NCBI RefSeq assembly: GCF_031081985.1
Contig: NZ_JARWSK010000005.1
Coordinates: 62,001 to 126,000, forward strand
Source: Komagataeibacter xylinus
GTDB lineage: Bacteria; Pseudomonadota; Alphaproteobacteria; Acetobacterales; Acetobacteraceae
Length of the DNA stretch: 64,000 bases
Direction of reading: 5' to 3'
In this document: positions 1 through 8,161 of the stretch, piece by piece
Position numbering within the stretch: the first letter of the stretch is position 1
Layout: each line of letters begins with the position of its first letter
The notes under the pieces: model-generated
What the model was told of the DNA's origin: nothing
The model's database searches: none
What the model saw: the letters and a program-made list of their open reading frames with translations, nothing else
Translations under genes and position numbers: made by a program

Positions 1-188
1 GGCAGGTAGAGGGTGATCTCGTCCTCCTCCACCGGGCCGACCGTGATCTGGCGCAGCCAGGTGCGGTATTCGACTTCGCCCACCTCGGCCTTCAGCCGCT
101 CGCAGATGCGCGACCAGTGGATGGCGAGCACACTCTTCTGCGCGTTGGCTTCCGCAACCGCGTCGTAGCCTTCCAGTCCGCCCGTCAT
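1..188 (-). CDS. dnaA: DnaA N-terminus (partial)
   Basis: This is the first 62 codons of the chromosomal replication initiator, running off the left edge of the window. Translation from the ATG at 188 gives an acidic leader and then the helical domain I pattern, including HWSRICERLKAEVGEVEYRTWL, with the paired tryptophans typical of DnaA_N. A good ribosome binding site (GGGGAGCGG) lies directly upstream. The gene is downstream of mutM and rpsT on the same strand, an order common in Alphaproteobacteria. The ATPase and DNA-binding domains lie outside the window, so the identification rests on domain I and context. Confidence 0.82.
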   Translation of the reverse strand, partial: MTGGLEGYDAVAEANAQKSVLAIHWSRICERLKAEVGEVEYRTWLRQITVGPVEEDEITLYL

Positions 189-554
189 ATCCGCTCCCCG
201 CCACATGGGGCACGAAAAGGACACCGCCTGCGCGCATGCCCCTGCCGTAACCCCGCTCCATTCCACCACCCCGCGCCACCGGCCCTTCCCCACAGGACAG
301 GCCACAAGCCGTGCCACTGGCACGACCCACGGCCCGGCCCTTGCTGCCAGGACAACCGATGACGCTGGAATTATCCTCATAATTTAGAGCACGGAATCGG
401 GCGAAGCAACGGGAATCTGCCCCGCACTTGCCAAAACCCGTTCACACCATGAAGATGCTGATAATAAAAAAAGGCCGCCATCGCCAATAATGGCGACAGA
501 CGACCTTCTTTATTACTTCCAGCTTTCTTTCAAATGAAAGAAACCAGCCGTATC
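189..554. other. rpsT-dnaA intergenic region
   Basis: This gap of 366 bases holds the rpsT terminator at 464-507 and presumably the dnaA promoter. TTATCCTCA at 371-379 differs by one base from the consensus DnaA box TTATCCACA and could be an autoregulatory site. I see no cluster of boxes, so I do not call an origin, and no convincing gene. Confidence 0.4.
464..507 (-). terminator. Intrinsic terminator of rpsT
   Basis: Read on the minus strand, a stem of about 15 pairs (AAGGTCGTCTGTCGCC against GGCGATGGCGGCCTT, with a few wobbles or mismatches) closes an ATTATT loop and runs into seven T residues. It begins about 48 bases after the rpsT stop and is a standard rho-independent terminator. Confidence 0.8.
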
Positions 555-824
555 TTACGCAGCAGCGATGGACTTGATACGGGCGGACAGGCGGGAAATA
601 CGACGGGCAACCGTGTTGGCGTGAAGAACGCCCTTGCCAACGGCGCGCTGCATTTCGGGCTGTGCCTCACGCAGGGCCACCACGGCGTCGTCCTTCTTGC
701 CGGTGGCGATCGCGGTCTCGACCTTCTTCACGAAGGTGCGCACGCGCGACAGGCGCGCGGTGTTGCGGGCGTTGCGGCGTTCGTTCTGACGGATGCGCTT
801 GCGCGCGGATGCTGTATTGGCCAT
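555..824 (-). CDS. rpsT: 30S ribosomal protein S20
   Basis: Small-subunit ribosomal protein S20, which binds the 5' domain of 16S rRNA during 30S assembly. The 89-residue product starts [20 protein letters not shown] and is rich in Arg and Lys, as the family requires. The open frame continues upstream to 890, but the MANT start at 824 matches the family N-terminus and normal length. It lies between mutM and dnaA on the same strand and is followed by a strong intrinsic terminator. Confidence 0.95.
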   Translation of the reverse strand: MANTASARKRIRQNERRNARNTARLSRVRTFVKKVETAIATGKKDDAVVALREAQPEMQRAVGKGVLHANTVARRISRLSARIKSIAAA

Positions 825-927
825 TGCTCTCAGTTCATCTGCATAAATCAGGTTACGGCGGTCCGCCACCCGATCGTGCGGACATCCCATATCAGGCTGG
901 CGATCTAGTCCACCCTGACCGTATTCG

Positions 928-1809
928 TCAAGACAAGTCTTTGCCTAAATCGTCTCGGGCCTCCTGCAGGCGGGGACAGAAGAAGCTCGAACGCCCCGAC
1001 TGGGTGATGCGTTCCACCCCGTCACACGCAGGCGGGCCGGGGCAATCGGGGCACCCCAGCCCTTCGCGCCCGTAAACGCGCCAGGCATGCTGGAAATAGC
1101 CGAGTTCCCCATCAGGTTGCACATAATCACGCAGGCTTGAGCCGCCTGCGGCAATCGCCTCGTCGAGCACGGCGCGGACCTGGGCTGCCAGTTCATCATA
1201 TTCCGCGGCACTGATTTCGCCCACCGCCCGCGCGGGGTGGATGCGCGCGCGGAACAGCGCCTCGGACACATAGATATTGCCAAGCCCCGCCACCACGCGC
1301 TGGTCGAGCAGGAGCGCCTTGATGCTCGTGCGCCGCCCACGGCCCCTTGCCGCAAGCCACGAACCACCAAAGCGGTTGCCCAGCGGCTCGGGCCCCATGC
1401 CGGCCAGCAGGCGGTGGCTTTCCACCTCCACTGCTGGCACCAGATCGACCATGCCGAAGCGCCTGGGGTCGACCAGCCCGCAGCGCGCGCCCTCCCCGGT
1501 CTCGATCACCAGATGTTCGTGCAGGGCGGGAGGCTGCCCGCTCTCGGCCACGCTGGGCCGCGAGAGCAGCACGCGCCCGGACATGCCCAGGTGCAGCACC
1601 ACCACCATCCCGCCCGAAAGCGTGATGAGGATATATTTTCCCCGCCGGGCGAATCCATCGATCCGCTGGCCTTCCAGCGCACGGGCCAGACCGGGGGGAA
1701 ACGGCCAGCGCAGCCCCGTATGGTGCGTGCTGGCGCTAGAAATAGTGTGACCTTCAAGATGCACTCGCATCCCGCGCATCACAGTTTCGACTTCAGGGAG
1801 TTCCGGCAT
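928..1809 (-). CDS. mutM: Formamidopyrimidine-DNA glycosylase (Fpg/MutM)
   Basis: Bifunctional base-excision repair enzyme that removes 8-oxoguanine and formamidopyrimidines and nicks the abasic strand. The product is 293 residues. The N-terminus MPELPEVET carries the catalytic proline (Pro2 after Met removal) and Glu3. The H2TH region includes [20 protein letters not shown]. The C-terminal zinc-finger segment reads CPDC, then a spacer, then [12 protein letters not shown]. The usual end is FCPxCQ, so the fourth zinc cysteine is leucine here, although an extra Cys lies in the spacer. It is divergent from ubiE (29-base gap) and upstream of rpsT. Confidence 0.95.
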   Translation of the reverse strand: MPELPEVETVMRGMRVHLEGHTISSASTHHTGLRWPFPPGLARALEGQRIDGFARRGKYILITLSGGMVVVLHLGMSGRVLLSRPSVAESGQPPALHEHLVIETGEGARCGLVDPRRFGMVDLVPAVEVESHRLLAGMGPEPLGNRFGGSWLAARGRGRRTSIKALLLDQRVVAGLGNIYVSEALFRARIHPARAVGEISAAEYDELAAQVRAVLDEAIAAGGSSLRDYVQPDGELGYFQHAWRVYGREGLGCPDCPGPPACDGVERITQSGRSSFFCPRLQEARDDLGKDLS

Positions 1810-1838
1810 GGCCTCATCTGGGGTTATACCTGTGCATC

Positions 1839-2636
1839 ATGACCGACAATAGCCAGCCATACCATCCCTTCCCTTCCGCCGGCCGTCCCGATGACCGCCA
1901 TGCGGATACCACCGATTTCGGCTTCCGCGATGTGCCATTGCGCGAGAAGAAATCCATGGTGCGCGAAGTCTTTGACAGCGTGGCCTCCAAATACGACGTC
2001 ATGAATGACGTGATGTCGCTGGGCATTCACCGCGCGTGGAAAAAGATTTTCGTCAACGAACTCGCCCCCCACCCCGACCTGTCGCTGCTCGACCTGGCCG
2101 GTGGCACGGGCGATATCTCGTTCGGCTGGCTGCGCGGCGGGGGCGGGCCTGCCATCCTGTCCGACATCAATGTGAGCATGCTCACCGTGGGCCGCAACCG
2201 CGCGATGGAGCGCGGGCTGGTATCAGGCCTCAACTTCATGGCGGTCGATGCCGAGGCCATTCCGCTGGCCGACAATTCGGTGGACCGCGTCTCCATCGCC
2301 TTTGGCCTGCGCAACTGCACCGACAAGCTGCAGGTCCTGCGCGAGGCGCGTCGCATCCTGCGGCCGGGCGGGCGGTTCCTGTGCCTCGAATTCTCGCGCG
2401 TGCAGGTTGCAGCGTTTGCGCCTGTGTATGATGCTTGGTCCTTCCACGTCCTGCCACGCATGGGGGCGGCGATCGCGGGCGACCGCGAGAGCTACCAGTA
2501 CCTCGCCGAGAGCATCCGCATGTTCCCCGACCAGGAAACCCTGGCCGACATGATGCGCGAAGCGGGGCTTGAGCGCGTGTCCTACCAGAACCTCTCGGGC
2601 GGGATCGCGGCCATCCACTCCGGCTGGAAGATCTGA
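1839..2636 (+). CDS. ubiE: UbiE C-methyltransferase (ubiquinone biosynthesis)
   Basis: SAM-dependent C-methyltransferase of ubiquinone (and, in other bacteria, menaquinone) synthesis. The 265-residue product has the family signature around VFDSVASKYDVMNDVMSLG (about residues 36-54), SAM motif I as DLAGGTGDISF, and the later motif LRILRPGGRFLCLEFS-like segment. The stop overlaps the coaBC start by one base (TGATG), so translation is probably coupled. It heads the run ubiE-coaBC-dut-ABC importer. Confidence 0.95.
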   Translation: MTDNSQPYHPFPSAGRPDDRHADTTDFGFRDVPLREKKSMVREVFDSVASKYDVMNDVMSLGIHRAWKKIFVNELAPHPDLSLLDLAGGTGDISFGWLRGGGGPAILSDINVSMLTVGRNRAMERGLVSGLNFMAVDAEAIPLADNSVDRVSIAFGLRNCTDKLQVLREARRILRPGGRFLCLEFSRVQVAAFAPVYDAWSFHVLPRMGAAIAGDRESYQYLAESIRMFPDQETLADMMREAGLERVSYQNLSGGIAAIHSGWKI

Positions 2637-3865
2637 TGGGGGCACGGGCAGACCGTTCTGTCCTGCTGGTGGTGTGTGGGGGGATTGCCGCCTACAAGGT
2701 ACTCGAACTCATCCGCAGGATCAGGGAACACGGCATCCGCGTGCGCACGGTGCTGACGCAAGGGGGCGCGCGATTCGTCACGCCCCTTTCGCTTCAGGCG
2801 CTGAGCGGTGAGCGCGTATACAGCGACCTGTTCTCCCTGACCGATGAAAGCGAGATGGGCCATATCGCCCTTTCGCGCAGCAGCGACCTGATCGTGGTCT
2901 GCCCCGCCACCGCCGATATGCTGGCCCGCATGAGCGCGGGCCGGGCCGATGACCTCGCCACCACCGTGCTGCTGGCCACCGACACCCCGGTGCTGGCCGC
3001 GCCCGCCATGAACGTGCGCATGTGGCAGCACCCCGCCACACAGGCCAATATCGCAACCCTTGCGGCCCGTGGCGTGGAATTCGTCGGCCCCGAGACCGGG
3101 CTGATGGCATGCAACGAGCACGGGCCGGGCCGCCTGGCCGAGCCCGACTCGATCCTTGCCGCCATTCTGGCCCGGCTGGATGGCGAACAGCCGCTTGCGG
3201 GCCGCCGCGTGCTGGTCACCGCAGGCCCCACGCATGAGCCGATCGACCCGGTGCGCTACCTGGCCAACCGCTCATCGGGCACGCAGGGCTATGCCATTGC
3301 GCGCGCGCTGGCGGAAGCCGGGGCTGAGGTGACGCTGGTCAGCGGGCCGACCACCCTGCCCGACCCGCCGGGCGTGCATATCGTGCGCGTCGAGACGGCA
3401 CGCGCCATGCTTGCGGCCTGCCAGCAGGCCCTGCCGTGCGATATTGCCGTGTGCACCGCCGCCGTGGCGGACTGGCATGTGGATGAAGCCCCGCAGAAGA
3501 TCAAGAAAACCGCAGGCCAGCCCCCGCCCGCGCTCCGCCTTGTGCCCAACCCGGACATTCTGGCCGTGCTGAGCCAGCCATCCCCCACCCGGCCGCGACT
3601 GGTGGTAGGCTTTGCCGCCGAGACCGAGCATGTGGTCGAACACGCCACCGCCAAGCGCCTGCGCAAGGGCTGCGACTGGATCGTGGCCAATGATGTCAGC
3701 CCCGAAAGCGGCATCATGGGCGGGGCTGAAAACGAGGTGGACCTGATCGACGCCACAGGCTGCACCCACTGGCCCCGGCTGGACAAGACGCAGGTGGCGC
3801 AGCGCCTCGTCGCCCGCATCGCAGCCTTTTTCAACGCACCACATGTTGACGGACACACTTCATGA
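2636..3865 (+). CDS. coaBC: CoaBC bifunctional coenzyme A biosynthesis protein
   Basis: Joins 4'-phosphopantothenate to cysteine (CoaB) and decarboxylates the product (CoaC, flavin-dependent) on the way to coenzyme A. The 409-residue product has the CoaC half at about 1-185, with the substrate-clamp motif APAMNVRMW and the active-site cysteine in [12 protein letters not shown], where the common CGxxGxGR appears as CNEHGPGR. The CoaB half begins at [19 protein letters not shown] and includes the KIKK motif. The end overlaps dut by four bases (ATGA). Confidence 0.95.
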   Translation: MGARADRSVLLVVCGGIAAYKVLELIRRIREHGIRVRTVLTQGGARFVTPLSLQALSGERVYSDLFSLTDESEMGHIALSRSSDLIVVCPATADMLARMSAGRADDLATTVLLATDTPVLAAPAMNVRMWQHPATQANIATLAARGVEFVGPETGLMACNEHGPGRLAEPDSILAAILARLDGEQPLAGRRVLVTAGPTHEPIDPVRYLANRSSGTQGYAIARALAEAGAEVTLVSGPTTLPDPPGVHIVRVETARAMLAACQQALPCDIAVCTAAVADWHVDEAPQKIKKTAGQPPPALRLVPNPDILAVLSQPSPTRPRLVVGFAAETEHVVEHATAKRLRKGCDWIVANDVSPESGIMGGAENEVDLIDATGCTHWPRLDKTQVAQRLVARIAAFFNAPHVDGHTS

Positions 3866-4323
3866 GCCTCTCCCCCCTGCCCATTCAGGTCAAGCGCCTG
3901 GCCCATGCGCATGACCTACCCCTGCCCGCCTACGCCACCGAGGGCGCTGCCGGCATGGACCTGCTGGCCGCCGTGACCGAACCCATGACCATTGCGCCGG
4001 GTGGCCGCGCGCTGGTGCCCACGGGGCTGTGCGTGGGGCTGCCGCGTGGCTATGAACTCCAGATCCGCCCCCGCTCGGGGCTTGCGCTCAAGCACGGCGT
4101 GACCCTGCCCAATGCGCCGGGCACGATTGATGAGGATTATCGCGGCGAGATCGGCATTATCGTGATGAATGCAGGCAATGCGCCCTTTGTGGTCGAGCGT
4201 GGCATGCGCATTGCCCAGGGCGTGCTCGCCCCCGTGGTGCGCGGTGAGTGGGTGGAATACGCCGAACTTGATGAAACCACCCGTGGCGCGGGCGGCTTTG
4301 GCAGCACGGGCACGGCAGGGTGA
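3862..4323 (+). CDS. dut: dUTP diphosphatase
   Basis: Trimeric dUTPase that converts dUTP to dUMP, keeping uracil out of DNA and feeding thymidylate synthesis. All five motifs are visible in 153 residues: [41 protein letters not shown] and the glycine-rich C-terminal [10 protein letters not shown]. It overlaps coaBC by ATGA and its stop overlaps the GTG start of the next gene by four bases. Confidence 0.96.
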   Translation: MSLSPLPIQVKRLAHAHDLPLPAYATEGAAGMDLLAAVTEPMTIAPGGRALVPTGLCVGLPRGYELQIRPRSGLALKHGVTLPNAPGTIDEDYRGEIGIIVMNAGNAPFVVERGMRIAQGVLAPVVRGEWVEYAELDETTRGAGGFGSTGTAG

Positions 4324-6038
4324 GCACAGGCGGCCAACCGGGTAACCTGCGCGTCCGCCCCAATATGGCGGACCTGCTCGGCCTGCTTGCCATCATGGCG
4401 GGTGCGGTCGTGGTGGCGACGGCGGGCCGCCACATGCTCGTACCCATTCCCGCAAGCGAGGCCGGGACCATCCACCTCAGCCCGGCCTACCTGCCCGGCT
4501 ATGCCGTGCGCACCACGCTGCGCATGTTCGCAGCCCTTGCGGCGTCGCTGGTGTTTACCTTCACCTATGCCGTATGGGCCGCCAAAAGCAGGCGGGCGGG
4601 GCAGGTGCTGGTGCCGCTGCTGGATATCTTGCAGTCGGTGCCCATCCTGGGCTTCCTCACCTTTACGGTCATTTTTTTCCTCGGGCTGTTTCCGGGGCGG
4701 ATGATGGGGGCGGAACTTGCCGCCATCTTCACCATCTTCACCAGCCAGGCATGGAACATGGCCTTTGCTATGTACCAGTCGCTGCGCACCGTGCCGCCTG
4801 ACCTTGAGGAAGCCGCCCGCTGCTTTGGCCTCACCCCGTGGCAGCGCTTCTGGCGGCTCGAGGTGCCCTTCGCCATCCCCGCGCTGGTGTGGAACACCAT
4901 GATCTCGATGTCTGGCGGGTGGTTCATGGTCGTCTATTCCGAGACAATCACGGTCGGCAATACCGATATCGCCCTGCCCGGCATCGGCTCGTATGTGGGC
5001 GTTGCGATCGAGCAGCGGAACCTTGCCGCCATTTTCTACGCCATTCTCACCATGCTGGCCGTGATCCTGGCCTATGACCAGCTTCTGTTCCGCCCGCTGG
5101 TGGCATGGTCCGCGCGGTTCCAGACCGATGACGGCGCCCCCCTGGCGGCGCCCGACCCGTGGATGCTGGTGCTGCTGCGCCGCACGCACCTGCTGCGCCG
5201 TTTCTGCCTGCGCGTGGGCGATGGCATGACGCGCATCGGCTGGCTGGCCCTTGGCCCGCGCCCGTCTGCCCCGGCGCGCGCGCTTATCCCTCCCCGCCTG
5301 ATGGATGCGGCCTGGATTGCCGGGATTATCCTGTGCGCCCTCACCCTGGGGTGGAAAACATGGACCTTCTCCCTCACCCATTACAGCACGGGGCAGGTGC
5401 TGCATGTCATGGCGCTCGGCGGGCTGACGCTGCTGCGGGTCATGTTTACGGTGCTGGTGGCCTCGGTGATCTGGGTGCCTGCGGGCATTTGGCTGGGCCT
5501 GTCGCCCCGGCGGGCGCGGCATGCGCAGATGGCGGCGCAGTTCATGGCCGCCTTCCCCGCCAACCTGTTCTTTCCGCTCGTGGTAGTGGCCATCGTGCAC
5601 TGGCACCTCAACAGCAATATCTGGCTCACCCCGCTCATGCTGCTGGGCACGCAGTGGTATATCCTGTTCAATATCGTGGCCGGGGCCTCGTCCTATCCCG
5701 GTGACCTGCTCGAGGCGGCGCGCAACTTCCACGTCAAGGGCTGGCTATGGTGGCGGCGGGTGATGCTGCCGGGCATCACGCCCTATTTCATCACCGGCGC
5801 GCTGACCGCATCGGGCGGGGCATGGAATGCCGCCATCGCCACCGAGGTAGCCAGCTGGGGCGACACCACCCTGAGCGCGCAGGGGCTGGGCGCCTATATT
5901 GCCCATGCCACCGTGGCGGGAGCAACCGACCAGGTGGGGCTAGGCATGGCGGTCATGGCGGCCTTCGTGCTGCTGCTCAATCGCGCGCTTTGGCGCCCGT
6001 TATCCAATTATGCCGCCCGGCATTACACTTTTGACTGA
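4320..6038 (+). CDS. Fused two-domain ABC transporter permease
   Basis: Inner membrane permease of the nitrate/sulfonate/bicarbonate-like ABC group, 572 residues with two complete permease domains in one chain. Each half has its own cytoplasmic EAA loop: [20 protein letters not shown] in the first and [20 protein letters not shown] in the second. Hydrophobic segments fill both halves, about six each. It starts with GTG overlapping the dut stop and is followed nine bases later by its ATPase. No periplasmic binding protein gene is nearby, so the substrate is unknown. Confidence 0.88.
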   Translation: MSTGGQPGNLRVRPNMADLLGLLAIMAGAVVVATAGRHMLVPIPASEAGTIHLSPAYLPGYAVRTTLRMFAALAASLVFTFTYAVWAAKSRRAGQVLVPLLDILQSVPILGFLTFTVIFFLGLFPGRMMGAELAAIFTIFTSQAWNMAFAMYQSLRTVPPDLEEAARCFGLTPWQRFWRLEVPFAIPALVWNTMISMSGGWFMVVYSETITVGNTDIALPGIGSYVGVAIEQRNLAAIFYAILTMLAVILAYDQLLFRPLVAWSARFQTDDGAPLAAPDPWMLVLLRRTHLLRRFCLRVGDGMTRIGWLALGPRPSAPARALIPPRLMDAAWIAGIILCALTLGWKTWTFSLTHYSTGQVLHVMALGGLTLLRVMFTVLVASVIWVPAGIWLGLSPRRARHAQMAAQFMAAFPANLFFPLVVVAIVHWHLNSNIWLTPLMLLGTQWYILFNIVAGASSYPGDLLEAARNFHVKGWLWWRRVMLPGITPYFITGALTASGGAWNAAIATEVASWGDTTLSAQGLGAYIAHATVAGATDQVGLGMAVMAAFVLLLNRALWRPLSNYAARHYTFD

Positions 6039-6047
6039 GAGCGCCTG

Positions 6048-7409
6048 ATGCCGCAGCAAGCCACTCCCCCCGCCCCGAAGCAGACCGGCACGGAACTTGT
6101 CCGGATCGTCAATTGCAGGCAGGCCTACCCCAAGGAAAGTTCGACCGACCTCGTGGTGCTTGATGGCGTGAACCTGAGCATCCGCAGTGGTGAGATCGTG
6201 GGGCTGCTGGGCCGCTCGGGGTCGGGCAAGTCCACGTTGCTGCGCATTATCGCGGGGCTTTTGCCGCCCACCGCGGGCGAGGTGATCTGGAAGGGCAAGC
6301 GGCTGGAGGGGCCGGCTGCGGGCATTTCCATGGTGTTCCAGTCCTTTGCGCTGTTCCCGTGGCTGACGGTGCAGAAAAACGTGGAACTGGGGCTGGAAGC
6401 GCAGGGCGTGGCGCCTGCCGAGCGCGAGAAGCTGGCGGAAGATGCGATCCACCTGATCGGGCTGGGCGGGTATGAGAATGCCTACCCCAAGGAGCTTTCG
6501 GGCGGCATGCGCCAGCGCGTGGGGCTGGCGCGCGCCCTTGTGGTTCATCCCGACCTGCTGCTGATGGACGAGCCGTTCTCGGCACTCGACGTATTGACGG
6601 CTGAAAACCTGCGCACCGACCTTGTGGAACTGTGGGCGGAGAAGAAACTGCCCATCCAGTCGATCCTGCTGGTCACCCACAATATCGAGGAGGCGGTGCT
6701 GATGTGCGACCGCATCCTCATCTTCTCCTCCAACCCCGGCAGAGTGGCCTATGAGCTTCAGGTGCCCTTCGAGCACCCCCGCAACCGCGAGGACATGGCC
6801 TTCCGCCAGTTCGTGGACCGTATCTACGCGCTCATGACACGCCGCGCGCCGGTCGTGTCTGAGGCGGACATGACCGACCCGGACATGAAGCATGTGCAGA
6901 TCACGGCCGATGCCGTGGCCCTGCCCGCCCTGCCCATGAACACCATCGTGGGCATGATGGAAACGCTGGCCGCCGACCCGCTGCATGGCCGGGCCGACCT
7001 GCCGCTGCTCGCCAGCCGCCTGCAGCTTGAGCTTGATGACCTGTTCCCCCTTGGCGAATCCCTACAACTGCTGGGATTTGCCGAGCTTGAGGATGGCGAC
7101 ATCCTGCTCACGCCCGAGGGCATGCGCTTTGTGCAGAGCGAGCACGACATCCGCAAGCACATCCTGTGGCAGAGCATGCTGCACAACATTCCCATGGTGC
7201 GCACCATCCGCGCCGTGCTGGACGAGCGCCCCAACCACCGCGCCAGCGCCGAGCGCTTCCGCGATGAACTCGAGGACAGCATGTCCCCCAACTACGCCCG
7301 CCAGACGCTCCAGACCCTGATCGGCTGGGCACGTTATGCGGAACTGTTTGATTTTGATGAGGAAGCGGACCAGCTTTTTCTGGATGATGACCCGACGGAC
7401 CGTAGCTAG
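6048..7409 (+). CDS. ABC ATPase with C-terminal AAA-associated domain
   Basis: ATP-binding partner of the preceding permease, 453 residues. The nucleotide-binding domain has Walker A GRSGSGKST, signature LSGGMRQRVGLARAL, Walker B LLLMDEPFSALD and the H-loop in VTHNIEEAVL. About 170 residues beyond a normal ATPase correspond to the AAA-associated C-terminal domain seen in some nitrate/taurine-like transporters, probably regulatory. It is the last gene of the plus-strand run and is followed by a hairpin repeat that separates it from convergent msrA. Confidence 0.88.
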   Translation: MPQQATPPAPKQTGTELVRIVNCRQAYPKESSTDLVVLDGVNLSIRSGEIVGLLGRSGSGKSTLLRIIAGLLPPTAGEVIWKGKRLEGPAAGISMVFQSFALFPWLTVQKNVELGLEAQGVAPAEREKLAEDAIHLIGLGGYENAYPKELSGGMRQRVGLARALVVHPDLLLMDEPFSALDVLTAENLRTDLVELWAEKKLPIQSILLVTHNIEEAVLMCDRILIFSSNPGRVAYELQVPFEHPRNREDMAFRQFVDRIYALMTRRAPVVSEADMTDPDMKHVQITADAVALPALPMNTIVGMMETLAADPLHGRADLPLLASRLQLELDDLFPLGESLQLLGFAELEDGDILLTPEGMRFVQSEHDIRKHILWQSMLHNIPMVRTIRAVLDERPNHRASAERFRDELEDSMSPNYARQTLQTLIGWARYAELFDFDEEADQLFLDDDPTDRS

Positions 7410-7415
7410 CGGATA

Positions 7416-7479
7416 GAAGTTTCCGGGCGCTGCCTATTCTCAAAAAGGCAGCGCTTCCCGAAGCTTTTTGAAAAAAGCC
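7416..7479. repeat. Intergenic double-hairpin repeat, copy 1
   Basis: Contains the arm AAGTTTCCGG, a first hairpin GCGCTGCC/GGCAGCGC and a second GAAGCTTTTTGAAAAAAGC hairpin. It lies between the convergent stops of the ABC ATPase and msrA and probably ends both transcripts. Confidence 0.75.
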
Positions 7480-8034
7480 TTAACCGGCGGAATCCACCAG
7501 CCGGTCACGGAACAGGCGGCGCATCTTGGCGATCTTGGGCGGGATGACCGCGCTGCAATACGGGTTGCCGGGGTTACGGGCAAAATAGTCGCGGTGATAA
7601 TCCTCGGCGGGCCAGAAATGCTCCAGCTTCGCAATCTCGGTCACGATCGGGTTGGGCCAGACATGCTGGGCCGCGATTTCATCCCGTATGGCGTAAGCCG
7701 TCTTTTCCTGCGCCGCATCCTGCCAGAAAATGGCGGAGCGATACTGCGTGCCCACGTCATTGCCCTGCCGGTTGGGCGTGGTGGGGTCATGCATGACAAA
7801 GAAGATGCGCAGCAGGTCAGCACAGGACAGCTCGGCGGGGTTGAAGGTGACGCGCACGACCTCGGTATGCCCGGTGCGGCCCGTGCAGACCTGTTCATAA
7901 GTGGGGTTGGGGGTATGGCCACCGGCATAGCCCGGCTCGATCGCCTGCACGCCGCGCAGTTCCTTGAACGGCGCTTCAATGCACCAGAAGCAGCCCCCAC
8001 CGAGCACCAGTGTCTCCAACGCGTTTGCGGTCAT
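7480..8034 (-). CDS. msrA: Peptide methionine sulfoxide reductase A
   Basis: Reduces methionine-S-sulfoxide in proteins and free methionine, repairing oxidative damage. The catalytic motif GGCFWC is near the N-terminus with the nucleophile at Cys15, and GYAGGHTPNPTYEQVC follows as in the family. I place the start at the ATG at 8034, giving 184 residues, because GGGGAAGGA lies eight bases upstream; the open frame itself runs a few codons further to a TTG. A double-hairpin repeat separates its 5' side from valS. Confidence 0.95.
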   Translation of the reverse strand: MTANALETLVLGGGCFWCIEAPFKELRGVQAIEPGYAGGHTPNPTYEQVCTGRTGHTEVVRVTFNPAELSCADLLRIFFVMHDPTTPNRQGNDVGTQYRSAIFWQDAAQEKTAYAIRDEIAAQHVWPNPIVTEIAKLEHFWPAEDYHRDYFARNPGNPYCSAVIPPKIAKMRRLFRDRLVDSAG

Positions 8035-8076
8035 GGTGGCGTCCTTCCCCAAAATGATGTGAAGAGAATGTTCCAG

Positions 8077-8155
8077 AAGTTTTTGGTGAAGCTTTTTTCA
8101 AGAAGCTTCGAAAGAACGCCGCCTTTTTGAAAAAAGGCGGCACCCAAAAACTTTT
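8077..8155. repeat. Intergenic double-hairpin repeat, copy 2 (full length)
   Basis: A complete element: outer arm AAGTTTTTGG, hairpin GAAGCTTTTTTCAAGAAGCTTC, spacer GAAAGAAC, hairpin GCCGCC(T5)G(A6)GGCGGC, and closing arm CCAAAAACTT. The outer arms are inverted repeats of each other. It ends seven bases from the valS stop, on its 3' side. Confidence 0.85.
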
Positions 8156-8161
8156 CTTCCT

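Noticed and set aside
189-554. Chromosomal origin beside dnaA
   Set aside because: Only one imperfect DnaA box and no AT-rich unwinding array are visible.
4137-5732. A 531-codon minus-strand frame over dut and the ABC permease
   Set aside because: It is the antisense of two well-supported genes and has the charged, repetitive composition of a shadow.
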